Shown here: piece by piece, positions 43,100-53,646 of the stretch
Position numbering within the stretch: position 1 is the first letter of the stretch
Layout: every line of letters begins with the position of its first letter
DNA from: Eutreptiella sp. 'Long Island Sound 2002'
Lineage: Eukaryota; Euglenozoa; Euglenophyceae; Eutreptiales; Eutreptiaceae
Reading direction: 5' to 3'
Assembly: GCA_964036045.1 (NCBI GenBank)
Contig: OZ038382.1
Coordinates: 128,030,556 to 128,094,555 of the forward strand
Length of the DNA stretch: 64,000 nt
Notes under the pieces: model-generated
What the model was told of the DNA's origin: nothing
Databases searched by the model: none
What the model saw: only the letters and a program-made list of their open reading frames with translations
Position numbers and translations under genes: made by a program

Positions 43100-43495
43100 A
43101 GTCCCCTTTCCCATGGGGGTTTTTTCCAGTTCCCGACCTCCCCTGCCCCCTCGGCATGGTGTGCCGGCTCACCCGGGAGACAGGTTCACAGGCCTACGGC
43201 TGGTGCACCATGTGTCCCCTTCCGTTTTCCCGACGTGGGACCGGTCGCTTGTCATCCCGCGGCGGCCTTGGCGCACGAGCCCTACCGCCTTTTGGCCCTC
43301 GGGCGCCCTTCGGGCCTAACTCTCTTTTACTCAAGGAAGTTCTCCGGCGATACTTTCCTCCGCGTGATCCTCTGGTGGTACTTCTTCCCCGTTCTGCATG
43401 CCGTGCACTCGCCATCCTCCTGCCTGTCCTCTCACGCTCTTCATGCCTTGTGCTGCCTTCTTTGTAGCAGCCGGACGGGCGGCTCCGGCCCTTGC
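43100..43495 (-). repeat. ~400-bp inverted repeat, right copy
   Basis: Reverse complement of 33463-33875. Differences are single bases and small indels. It joins directly to the 83-bp minisatellite on its right. Confidence 0.75.
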
Positions 43496-43496
43496 C

Positions 43497-43985
43497 ACAG
43501 GTCCCAAGGTCACAATTTGTGCACCTACCAGCCCATGTTGGCATATCAGTAATTTTTCGTTCTCACTTTGATGCTTGCCATAGGTCCCAGGGTCCCAATT
43601 TCTGCACGTACCAGCCCATGTTGGCATATCAGGAATTTTTCGTTCTCACTTTGATGCTTGCCACAAGTCCCAGCATCCCAAATTGTGCGCCTACAAGCCC
43701 TATTGACATACCAAGAATTTTTGATTCTCAGTCTAAACACTTGCCACAGGTCTCGTGGTCCCAATGTCTCCACCTACAAGCCTGTGCTGGCAAACAAGGA
43801 ATTTTTGGTTCTCAGTCTAATGCTTGCCACAGGTCCCAATTTCTGCACCTACCATCCCTTGCTCGCATACCAAGAATTTTTCGTTCTCTGTCTAATGCTT
43901 GCCATAGGTCCTAGGGTCCCAATTTCTGCACCTACTAGCCCCTGTTGGCATACTAGAAATCGGCATACTAGTGCACAACAGTGGT
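43497..43985 (+). repeat. 83-bp minisatellite, copy block 2
   Basis: About six units of TTCTCACTTTGATGCTTGCC ... GGTCCCAGGGTCCCAATTTC ... CAGGAATTTTTCG, the same family and orientation as 27220-27540. Confidence 0.8.
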
Positions 43986-44356
43986 TGATCAATTGTGCCA
44001 AACAGTCATCACAAGTAGCGGGCTTCACACAATCCTCAATTAGGGCTCAAGAAGGCTGTCATTGACACTTGCTTGGGTGCTGCTTTTGGTTTAGGTTTGG
44101 CAGCCACATGAGGAGCAGCGGGCTGAGCAATGGCCCCTGTGCAGCGACAAGGGGGACAGGGGTGTAGTGGGGACAAAAGTTTAGGGAACACGAAGCTAGA
44201 CATCACATGGGTTTATGTACCCCAATTTTTTGAAATTGGTCGGCATGTCGAACTTGGACTTTGCTATCTTTAAACCCTTGTGACTCAACCCACAAACACA
44301 TTACGAGCGTCCGCTGCCCTCCACTTTTTTTTGTTTTCGGCCATCTGCATGCACAA

Positions 44357-44720
44357 CTAATGGTGGCATGAACGGTATAGGAACGCTAGAAAAACGTCAA
44401 TTGCTTGAATAAAAAATGTGGATCCTCCGGGGATGACAACACAAGTTAAACCTATAGCAGGAAAGGCGGCAAGCACCGGTGTAGAACTATGTGCACTGGC
44501 GGAATCCACTACAATTTCGGCTTTGCGTGGCACTGTCCTGCAGTTGCGCAACAAGATATGGTATAAATTTGTGTCTGATGAACACAGAATTTATCACCCC
44601 AGTTGCATTATCAACAATGAGCAACTGATGGGGGTTGGCAATGACCTTTTGTGTATGGCACTTTAAAATGATTGCAGGGTCAAAATCCATAGTGACCATT
44701 GCATCACCGCCCTTGCGCAC
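44357..44720 (-). pseudogene. pogo-like transposase, catalytic second half (minus strand)
   Basis: Two overlapping frames encode KFIPYLVAQLQD and then AEIVVDSASAHSSTPVLAAF, GLTCVVIPGG and QAIDVF. The VVDSASAH...VIP...Q(P/A)(I/L)D pattern is the second-D/third-D part of DDE_1 (pogo/Tigger-type Tc1/mariner) transposases. One frameshift near 44540. The N-terminal half of such a transposase lies 0.5 kb away on the other strand, so the piece is either inverted or from another copy. Confidence 0.6.
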
Positions 44721-44954
44721 ACCTCCCCCCCCCCCCTTTGTCTAAGCCACGCCCTTGTCCAAGCTATAGTAGGCGTAGGGACCGTATTAATTTGGTACCT
44801 AATTTGATTCGGTACAAATGTAGTGTGTAGTGTGGCCAAATAAGACATGGGTTTGGTGACAAATTTGCCGGTTACATAGGGTCATGGACACATTTGTTGT
44901 GAGTGTTTGCCCACTTGAACCCACATAGCTTATTTTGGGGACATTAGTGCATTA

Positions 44955-45830
44955 GTGCATTATATTCCTCTTTCTTTCACCGGCTCACCGCGCAATCTTC
45001 TCTTTTTGAACCCGGGTGTCTACAGCCTTGTCCAAGCTACAGTAGGCGTAGGTGATGGGGAGGATGCAGCAGTGGAGGTTCCTGAGTATGTACCTCCTGA
45101 TGATGTCCCTCTTGATGACTCAGCTGCTAAGGCGAAGGCTGCGCGGTATGAGGAAATGAAACGGATGTTCAACAGAGGAAAAGGTGCCCATAACAATGTT
45201 GGCAAGGTGCAGCACTGTACCCCCCCCAATGCGCATCAAACAGTGGGCAGTTGGCATGATTCATGCAGGCCACACCCTTGAAGAGGTTCGTCAACATGTG
45301 TGGGATGTAACCGGGGAAAAGATGTACTTGATGAACCAACGACGATTGGATGGGTGGACTAAGGCGGTGCAGAAAATTGAGGGACTTGCCTTACCAGGTG
45401 GGCCAAAGCGCATTTGTGGAGGTGGCCGAAAAGCACAATAAGGAGAGGTTAATCGTGATTTATGGAAGTGGTTCTGCAACCGGCGTGCTCAAAACTTGCC
45501 TGTTTCTTCCCAAATGTTGAAGAAAATGGCAAATGACTATGCAGCAGCAAATGGGCACAAAATTTCACCAAAATGGCCTGAACGCTTCCGCCGCCGGCAT
45601 TGCATTGTGCTCCGCAAGTCACAGCGCCGTTCTCAACTTTCTAATGAGGAGCGGGAGAAAAATTTTAATAAGTTTTATGCCTTTTTGTACTTGCAGCCCA
45701 CCACTTTTAAGGTATTCATCAATTACGATCAAATGCCTACCTCCTTGGCAGACATGATGGGACAAGCCACCACTTTGGAGCACCATGGTACAGAAAATGT
45801 CATTCTTTCCATTGAAGATATGCATTTTAA
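44955..45830 (+). pseudogene. pogo-like transposase, N-terminal half
   Basis: An acidic start (EYVPPDDVPLDDSAAKAKAA) is followed, after a frame change at a C8 run near 45225, by a helix-turn-helix segment (GHTLEEVRQHVWDVTGEKMY), a TAA at 45439, and a CENP-B/Tc5-like block (ANGHKISPKWPERFRRRHCI). The start of the DDE_1 domain comes next, with the first D in FINYDQMPTS. The frame follows the expected order of a pogo transposase, then stops matching near 45830, where the complementary strand becomes coding-like. Function in life: binding TIRs and cutting. This copy is dead. Confidence 0.65.
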
Positions 45831-46014
45831 GCATATGGGCACACTCATACCCATTATCCCCATCATCATAGAATTCTGGTGGGCTGTGTTCATCATGGTC
45901 ATCATGGTCATTGTTGCTGTCACCTCCACTCACACTACCGGCATAGTCTGAGGCATCTGTGGCTGCCTCATAGCAACCATCAACAATTGCCTGATCCTCC
46001 TCTCTGGCAGCCAA
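45830..46014 (-). pseudogene. Acidic tail fragment, inverted
   Basis: On the minus strand this reads SDYAGSVSGGDSNNDHDDHD followed by EHSPPEFYDDGDNGYECAH, an acidic segment like the C-terminus of pogo transposases. It directly abuts the plus-strand N-terminal half, consistent with an internal inversion. Confidence 0.35.
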
Positions 46015-46183
46015 AACATCATCAAACCAAAAGGATCTTGCTTTAAAAAGGTGCTAAAAGCTTAACCCCCCCCCCCCGTATAAGAGCATGTGCGTGTTTT
46101 TATTTTTTGTGTTCTTATTTTTCGTGTGCCATTATTTGGAAGACCCGCGTGCAGTGTTCCCAACCCTCTCCGTTTTCAACAAT

Positions 46184-46529
46184 ATGGCACATTTGAATGT
46201 TCTTGACCCTCAGGCAACGGAGGTGGGGAGGGGCAACACTGATGGAGCCAGCACATCCCATCTCACACCACATGGCTCATTGCAGTGGAGGGGGGGGGTG
46301 CAGGAACCTCGGTGGTGGGGCCTAGATTTTGTGATGGGGCATTGGGTGGGAGCATCACAGTGCTGCTCCAAGGTTCTGCACGTGCCTATTGGGCACCACC
46401 ACAGGTGGCAGCAGTGGACAGGGAGGTGCATACAGGACAGAGGCCGCAGCAAGTCGGTCTGCAGGTTGGTCAACAGGAGTGGGAGACAGCAGCTGGGGGT
46501 ACATGGAACAATGAGCAAGCATTGGTTAG
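46184..46529 (+). CDS. Possible first exon of host gene 2
   Basis: ATG at 46184 (MAHLNVLDPQATEVGRGNTD). After a frame change at the G8 run near 46290 the sequence stays protein-like (PPQVAAVDREVHTGQRPQQV) to WNNEQALVR, where AG|GTAAAG offers a donor. The ending recalls the start of a Myb/SANT-like domain. Linkage to the downstream exons is not proven by phase. Confidence 0.3.
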
Positions 46530-46658
46530 GTAAAGGCGTGGCGGAAAAACAACGCAAAGCTTCGGTGTTGCGCAGGGGATGGGAGGATTGGGGTGTGAAG
46601 CGATGCCAGCCCCAATGATGTCAGTGGGGCCAGCCCTGCCACGTCTGTTTCACATCAG

Positions 46659-46739
46659 GAGCCACCTCTTCTGGCCGATCTAATTGACGCAATCCGACCC
46701 ACCGATTACCCGTATTTGTGCATGCTGCGGACTGTTTCG
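46659..46739 (+). CDS. Host gene 2, exon A1
   Basis: TTTCACATCAG acceptor, TCG|GTTTGT donor, 27 codons: EPPLLADLIDAIRPTDYPYL then CMLRTVS. The most diverged of the three A exons. Confidence 0.5.
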
Positions 46740-49700
46740 GTTTGTGGGGCAGGGGTGGAGGCGACGTGGTGGTTCAGTCTGGGGTATTGGGGTCTGGAGG
46801 AACCAGGGCACTGCCCTGTGTTGCTTTAGATGTGGTTGTTGAGTTACTCTTCATGTTTACCTGCGCACGAAGGAGGTTCACAACCTGAGGCCTCCGCCTT
46901 GTGGACCAGTTTTAAACACAGCAGAATGCCGGCGCTCGTTACACTTGTCCTTAACTCACAAAAAAACATTTGCTGTCCCTTGAGGGGCCGGGCTCTGCTG
47001 CCTTTGGGGTTTTGCACCGGGTTCTTGGCTGCAATGGTGATTGAATCTCTTGAACCACTTCTACGATCTACAAAACACTGCGCAATTTTCCCTCTTTTCC
47101 GTGTGCTTCTCTCCAGCTTGTGTCGCGAGCCGCAGCATACCCATTCGAGAGAGAGATCCTTGTTGTCAATTGGGATTGTTGAACAGTTGTGAACCCACTT
47201 GCAGCCACGAAACTCGCTGGATTGGGGCGTTCAGCCCACAATAGGGGCCAAAATCCCTTGAAACACAATATGTGAAAGAATTGGCAGAGTAGTTTCTGCA
47301 ACATACCAAATTTCTTTTGTGTAGCCTCACTCAGACTATTCGGGGTGCTCGAACGGCAATTGAGTCAATTTTGAGTCAGTCTACATCCTATACGTGCCAA
47401 TCTAGGCAGGAAGGGATAGCATGTTAGGCTCGAATGGCCGGCGGTGCTGCAGTGGCAGTAGTTAGCCGCCATCGCTTGGCAGCTAACCTCCGGTTGTTGG
47501 CGAACAACCAACTCTTGGCGGTTGGTGGCCAATCGACGCTGGTCGGCCCAAGGCACCCGAGCTGCACAGAAGCGATGGAGCAGCGGTGAAAGAGCAGGTT
47601 ATGGAACAAGACAGAATTGTGTGTGTATGGTGTACCCCGGCTTCCTTCCTTTTTTTGCTGCAACCTGCATACAAAAAGCATAACCTTCGTCTTATGTACA
47701 CGGTTTGCAGAAGAAAGACAAGGTACGCAGGTTGCGCTGCTTTGTGCCGTACACAGGTTACATTTTCCAATGTGTCTTTTGTAGGAAAATCGTTGTACAC
47801 TGCAACAATGCTTCGTAAATGCAAAGACAGGAAGGGTGGGAACGGGATGGGATGTGCATTTCACCTGAGCGACATGCCATTTTTTGGTTGTAGTTCCTGT
47901 TGGAGGCAAATGTAAGCTTCCCTCAAGCTCCGTAGTTCGCCTCGGTGGGAATGCATGAATAAGCATCGTGCACTTGTTCTCTCTGCAGCCCGATTTTTTG
48001 AGCTCGTCTCGGGAATCGTCACCGGAGCCACAGGTGTGCACTGGGTGTCCAGGTCCTTTATTCTTCTCACCTTTCATCAACGTTTCATCAAAGTCCCTAC
48101 GGACAAGTTCATATTGATCAAGGGCTAATCAGTAACAAGATCTTTGCGAGCTCATACAGAGGGATGTGCCGCTTCATACTGAGGGATGCGCCTTAGTTTC
48201 AGGATTGCGCCAACCGTGTTGGGGTACGAGGCAGGGGTTGTGTTTGGAGCACCAGGGGGGGGGGGGGGGGATGTAGTGCTGCACAGCAGCGGGGTTGGCG
48301 ATGTGTAAGACAACGACAGTGATGATGGGCGGCTGCAGGCGGGAGTTCTGCAGTTTGTAGACGCCAAGAGGTTTGCTTGAAGATAGTTCTCGAGTTGAGC
48401 CCTGGGTGGAGGCATGTGCCAACAGGATCAGTGTGCGCACCAACACTCTGCAATTACAATGAAACACTCCGGTGTGTCCACTGGCTTTGGGGTCCCTGAA
48501 AATGGCAAAACCGCAGTAAAAGTGGATGTCCTGCAACACATTTTTGAGTTGTGTTGAGTCTGCACCACTGATGCGTGTTTTGGCGTTGGGGTTACATGTG
48601 CTGTGTGCAGCCTATGTGCGGTCTTCGGTTTTGCTCTTTCTGTGTCGTGCATGCATTCTCAGGGATATAGAGCTTCAGAGCTGGACCTCTTCCGAGCATT
48701 ACGCGCTTGCACTGCAGTGAAATAAATATGCACCCCCCACCCACGCACCCACCAACCCCCACCCACACCCTGGGAGGTTATGCGCACCACCAGAAAGCTT
48801 GAACAGTGCTATATATGGGACGAAGAAACAATTTAGAGGATACAGCAACTGAGACCGGGCAGCTATTGGATCGCATGGGTCCTGCTCTGGACCAGCCATA
48901 ATTTGTTGCTGGGTGGGAAGGTCGCATGAAGAATACCCTCCGCCCTGTTTTGTGAGGCGCACCAGTGAGCAGAGGCTTGCAAGGCTACACCCCACTGAAC
49001 GCTTTCTTGACCATGCTGATCGGGCTGTGGGTTACAACGCACTCAGCACCCCTGACGATCATCTGTGACAGTGTTATCCGGATTGCGTGCTACATTGTGC
49101 AGCCCCTGCAACTGCGTCACTACATACATCAAATTACAATGCATATCCTAACTCCTGCAGTGAGTCATTGAGCATGACGGAGAAATGTGAACTTTACAAT
49201 CCACACCTCGCAAGAAGCAACAAAAGGGACATTGCTGCAATTCCACAGCAGCTGTGTTTTGATACCTTCTGGGCTGGTGGAGGGCAGGAGGGTCAATTTG
49301 CCTGGCCCCATCAGCTTGCACTGGAGCAAGACAACCCTTGCGCTTGTGGTCGTGGCCGCAGGCCGAACCCCTTGTGGGCGGGGCCGCAGGCCGAAGCCTG
49401 GAAAAATTACCATCTCTCTCCTTGGGCACCCTCACATCAGGTGCCCCTCTTGGGCGATCTGATTGACACAGCACAGCCGGTCGAGTGTCCTCATTTGTGG
49501 TTGTTGAGAAGCGTGTCGGTATGTGAGGCATCAGCTGAGGAGATGGTTTTGCATGCCCCCATCCTCCAGGGATCCTTGGAAAGGAACACAACGTACCCCC
49601 TGTAACAGATATGCAGATTCGCGTCTCGTTCCATGCCACGCGATTCCATGTGGATGTGCGTCTTTTTGCTTCTGCAGCCGTACTTTTTGGGTAGGCCACC

Positions 49701-52700
49701 ATCATCATCACCCAAGCCGCAGGTTTGCATTGGCCACCCTTTTGCTGTCCTTAGCAAGTGCTCTGTTGGAATCAAGGCAGTGGACTCGACTCCTTTTGGG
49801 GTCTTTCGTAAGCAATGGCTGGCCTCCTGCTGACCAGGCACCCTTTCCCCTTTGCTTCAGCTTTGCTTCGTTGACAGTCGGACAGTCACTGACTTGCGGT
49901 TTCTGGGATGGTTTCTGTTTCAGTCATGCGGTTTGGTGTGCCTTGGGTGATCAGAAGCCAGATTTATTCGGGAGAGGGTCAGAATGTGCAATGGCGAGAG
50001 GCCAATAGGCGCCGCCAGGGGCAAACAAACTAACACCATGGCCTCGTGCCAACCCCCCCCCTTTCTCCCGTGTGAAAACCTTTGGAGGGTGGGGTGGGAT
50101 GGGGGGCTGAGGGGAGTCAGCTGCTGGCCTAGGGGAGCAGGAGAGGGTAGGGCCACTTTACAATTCGATGAGCCTGGTGCCGTGGTGATAAGGTCTGCAA
50201 AATGCAGGGTGCAGTACCCGTTTCACGATCACAGTTGAATCGCGTAGCATGCTGCCGATCCACGTATAACCTAGAGCCTACTTGAAGTACCAAATTACGA
50301 TCATTAGCACCGTGAAAAAGGCTTCCTGGTGGCGACGTTCTTTATGATAAATAATCCCCATCACAGCAAACATTTGCTGTAACTGTGTGGAGTGGGGATG
50401 GCATCCGGACTTTTTGTTTTTTCAACCTGCATCACTGCATCCTAAGGTACAAAAAAACGGAGATTGCAGTACCAGTACTCATAGGGCACAGGGCTCATGC
50501 AAGTCACATCGCCTAGCCCTGGGCCAGTCCGTTTTGAGTGAGCTGAAGCTTGGAATTCCTTGTGGTTGTGGCCACAGGCCAAACCCTTTGTGAGCGAGGC
50601 CGCAGACCAAACCTTTGTGAGCGAGGCAGGCAGAACCCATTTGTGGGCAGGGCTGCAGGCCGAACCCATGCAGGGGCGTTTGGAACCGTATATCCCGGGC
50701 CTCATATCAGGTCCCCCTCTTGGCTGACCTGATTGACGCAACGCAGCCTGCCGACTTCCCCTACTTGTGGTTATTGAGAAGCGTGTCGGTATGTGCCACA
50801 TGAGCTGAGGGGATGGGTTACAGTCGTTCACGTCCTGTAATCACCCTTGAGGATGTCTGCTCTAGTACAATGCAATTTGTAGATCCACGTGAGCCACAGC
50901 GCCCAGCCCTTGTTCACGGGCGCATTCCCTACAGTCGCTGGAATGGCTTGCTGCAGTCCTTCCCAGACGTAGTTGGTTTCTTCCAGATTCTTGTGTTACC
51001 CCTGTGTGACCAGTCTGCATCGCCTGGTGCACTTTAAAGAGTTTAAAACGCATCTGGAACGGTTTACTGAACGTTGGATTGGCATTTGAAACATGCCAAG
51101 GGATCGCGCACTTTGCTGCTGTTAGGCTTGTCGGCAAGAACAAACGTCTGAGCACTGCGCGACGTTGGACAGGAAGCCTTGAATGCGCTGGCATACCTGG
51201 GGTTCGGACACCCATGATTGGCTTTAGCAGGACTCAGACGCGCAACATACACATTGCAGCCTGCAAACCTGTGTGCTTCGTGTGCTCCATGTGCCCAATG
51301 GACCTGCAAATTTCTCCATCTTTTGCCCCTGCAGCCGGATTTTTGGGATTCTTCACGAGAAGCGTCAGAGGTCTGAATTCGCCTGCCCAGCCACTGTTTC
51401 TGCCATTTCTTCTGACTACATTTTCTCCATACCATTATTGCAGCACATTTTGCCTGGCATCCTACTGAATCCTTTGTGTTCACCTTTGGCTTTGCGACAT
51501 TGTGCGTGCACCTGCTCTGATTGAAACTGACGTACACCCCACGTACACCAGTTTGAAAGGCACTTGCTTAATGCTTTCTTCCAGGTGCATTTTTGCAAAT
51601 GGGAGGCTTTTTGGTCCACCCAGGTGAACTGGAGGTGCTGTGCCCAGCACACATGTTGGGAAGTATTCCAGGGCTGAAATGGCTTACATTGGTCAAAAAT
51701 GGATGATCAACCATGCATTTTTCCAGCATAGAGAGCGGGGCAAGTGGTTGGCGGCCCATCCCAAAACGTCATGGGCGTTCTCCCAACCCACTATCGTCAT
51801 GCATCAGGGAGGTGCAATTTATTTTTCGTTTGTGGATTGCCCTGCTGCCAATGCTATCTCTTGTGGCGTTGTGAGCACAAGGCTTGCTTGTCCCTTGCCG
51901 AAAAAGAACACCGAACCGCTCCTGTCAATGCCGACCACCGTCGGTTGCCATCAAACCGCAATTCACCGCGGTTGAAATTGAGCCTCTTGTACCTGGTTTT
52001 AGTCTCAGACTAAGGCCGGTACCATTCCCTGTTTCAGACCAGATCATCGCCAGAGGTCACTCAGGGCCGGTCCTCGGGTGGGTCCTACGATGATTCTTTT
52101 TGCAGTCTCCGGTGGTTTTCTCCAGATGGGATCCCGTGTAGCAGGCTTCAGAGAACAGCACAACAGCTCTGCACGAGTGGGGCACACATTCGAACAAACA
52201 TGTGGCGTCGCTTGGGAGGTTCGTTTAGACCAACAGCGGGTAGTTTCTAGCTTAGATGGGTCCGCTGTCCTCTGCAGGAGCCTGAACGCTGTGACGTGCC
52301 AATCAGTATTGCAGAGCATGTGCTGAAGAGGGGATACATGTCACTGCAGGTATGGGGGCATTGCACGTGGACCGTGCATGTGGAGTGTGTGTTGCGGTGC
52401 CACTTCCCATGAGGGGACTCGGGAGGATTTTTGCTGCCTTCTCCCAGATATCTATTGCCACCACGAGACACAAGAGCAGCCCTCAACCACCGCCCTCAAG
52501 TGCCCCCATGGTTTTGGGGTCCAAGCGGTGGTTCGGCGGTTTGGCTGATGGCAGGTCGATGGCAATTGTTGGTTCAGCGACCGGTGGTTGTCAATTGGCA
52601 CAGCTCATTAGCGATGGCAATGGCAGGTAGTTGCAGTTGTCCCGACCTTTGAGACGCGGGCTTTTGGTGCGCTGCCTACCACGAGTATCCATTTCGGTGG

Positions 52701-53646
52701 ATGGACTGCGCCTGCATGAAGATTGTGGGCACAGAACAAGGACGGCATACTTGAAGGCTTGTGCCTACGCCTCCCTGGTCGTTGTGAGCTGGCGACGCCT
52801 CTGAGCAGAAAAAAAGCAACCAGGAGTGATTCCCTCTCTTTCAAGGACCCCTTGTGGGAGGGATCGTCGAGCACAGCCTTTGCGGCATTTCGGCCGAAAT
52901 GGGTCCGCAACCTTCGCCGGTCATCACCACTGTCCTCAAACCGCAACCGCTGACATTTTCAACACCGCCACTGCGGGGCACGACAACTTGGGGAGTATTT
53001 GCACAGGCAAATGCAGTTGCATCACTGCTTTTGGCGAGGAGCCCTTCCTGAATATCGCCTCCTTGCAATTTCAGCAGGTGTCCGGCACTTTGGCCGACCA
53101 CTATGCCGCCATGCTGCAAGCGGATTGTAGTTTGTAGACATGAAGAGCCAACATCAGGAAGGGGGGCCGAAAGCTCTTCTAGCCAAAACCGGTAGGGCAG
53201 CTGCATTTGGAACCGCATGTGTGAAAGACAAAGACGCACTCTGTTGCTTCAGCCGGCTGAAGCACGCCCCAGCGCATCGGCCCGCTTTTCGGCTGGCAGG
53301 CACTGTTGGCCCGCCGATTCGGCTGGCTGAAGTGTTGGCTGGCACTTCCGCTGGCCAAGTGATTTCGGCCGAGCCAACGTTGCCACCGTACCGCCGCATG
53401 AGATGAGGACGTGGGCAGGGCCACTGTGTTGAGGGTTTCATGGAGAGGTCGTTGTGCTCTAGTACACGCGGGGGAGCGGTTTGTGGACGCAGCACTAACC
53501 AAGGGCGTTGCGAGAGACATCTGGTGGCGTAACAGGCGGGGCCAGAACATGTCACTTCTCATGATCGCATGTATTCTTCGTCACAGCTTCCCATTGAGGC
53601 CCTAAAACCACCAGCAGCACCAGCAGCACCGGCAGTGGATTCAGAG
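46659..53646 (+). CDS. Host gene 2: short phase-0 exons, with a triplicated exon pair
   Basis: Splice-bounded, phase-0 exons on this strand: A1 46659-46739, B1 47989-48033, A2 49441-49518, B2 49678-49722, A3 50711-50788, B3 51335-51370, then 52278-52349, probably 53075-53129, and 53587-53646. A-type exons encode PLLADLIDATQPADFPYLWL followed by LRSVS. B-type exons encode PDFLSSSRESSPEPQ or variants. The pair alternates A-B-A-B-A-B, giving a ~40-residue protein repeat if all are spliced. Intronic flanks of A2/B2 and A3/B3 are also alike, so the last duplication is the youngest. Start and end of the gene are not certain. Product not recognised. Confidence 0.55.
47989..48033 (+). CDS. Host gene 2, exon B1
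   Basis: TTCTCTCTGCAG acceptor, CAG|GTGTGC donor, 15 codons: PDFLSSSRESSPEPQ. Confidence 0.5.
49441..49518 (+). CDS. Host gene 2, exon A2
   Basis: CTCACATCAG acceptor, TCG|GTATGT donor, 26 codons: VPLLGDLIDTAQPVECPHLW then LLRSVS. Confidence 0.55.
49678..49722 (+). CDS. Host gene 2, exon B2
   Basis: TTGCTTCTGCAG acceptor, CAG|GTTTGC donor, 15 codons: PYFLGRPPSSSPKPQ. Confidence 0.5.
50565..50672 (+). repeat. 24-27-bp repeat GGCCGCAGGCCGAACCC
   Basis: Four units of GTGGCCACAGGCCAAACCC(T)TTTGTGAGCGAG upstream of exon A3. Two related units lie at the same place before exon A2 (49349-49400), supporting segmental duplication. Confidence 0.65.
50711..50788 (+). CDS. Host gene 2, exon A3
   Basis: CTCATATCAG acceptor, TCG|GTATGT donor, 26 codons: VPLLADLIDATQPADFPYLW then LLRSVS. 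Differs from A2 at few codons. Confidence 0.55.
51335..51370 (+). CDS. Host gene 2, exon B3
   Basis: TGCCCCTGCAG acceptor, GAG|GTCTGA donor, 12 codons: PDFWDSSREASE. Confidence 0.45.
52278..52349 (+). CDS. Host gene 2, exon EPER...
   Basis: TCCTCTGCAG acceptor, CAG|GTATGG donor, 24 codons: EPERCDVPISIAEHVLKRGY then MSLQ. Phase 0 at both ends. Confidence 0.5.
53075..53129 (+). CDS. Host gene 2, probable exon QVSG...
   Basis: TTGCAATTTCAG acceptor. It encodes QVSGTLADHYAAMLQADC; the donor (GTTTGT) is weak and would leave one base, so the exact end is uncertain. Confidence 0.3.
53587..53646 (+). CDS. Host gene 2, exon LPIE...
   Basis: TTCGTCACAG acceptor, GAG|GTGTGT donor, 20 codons: LPIEALKPPAAPAAPAVDSE. 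Confidence 0.45.

Noticed and set aside
43497-43985. Regular repeats considered as a CRISPR array
   Set aside because: 83-bp imperfect tandem units without unique spacers in a eukaryotic TE context; a minisatellite.
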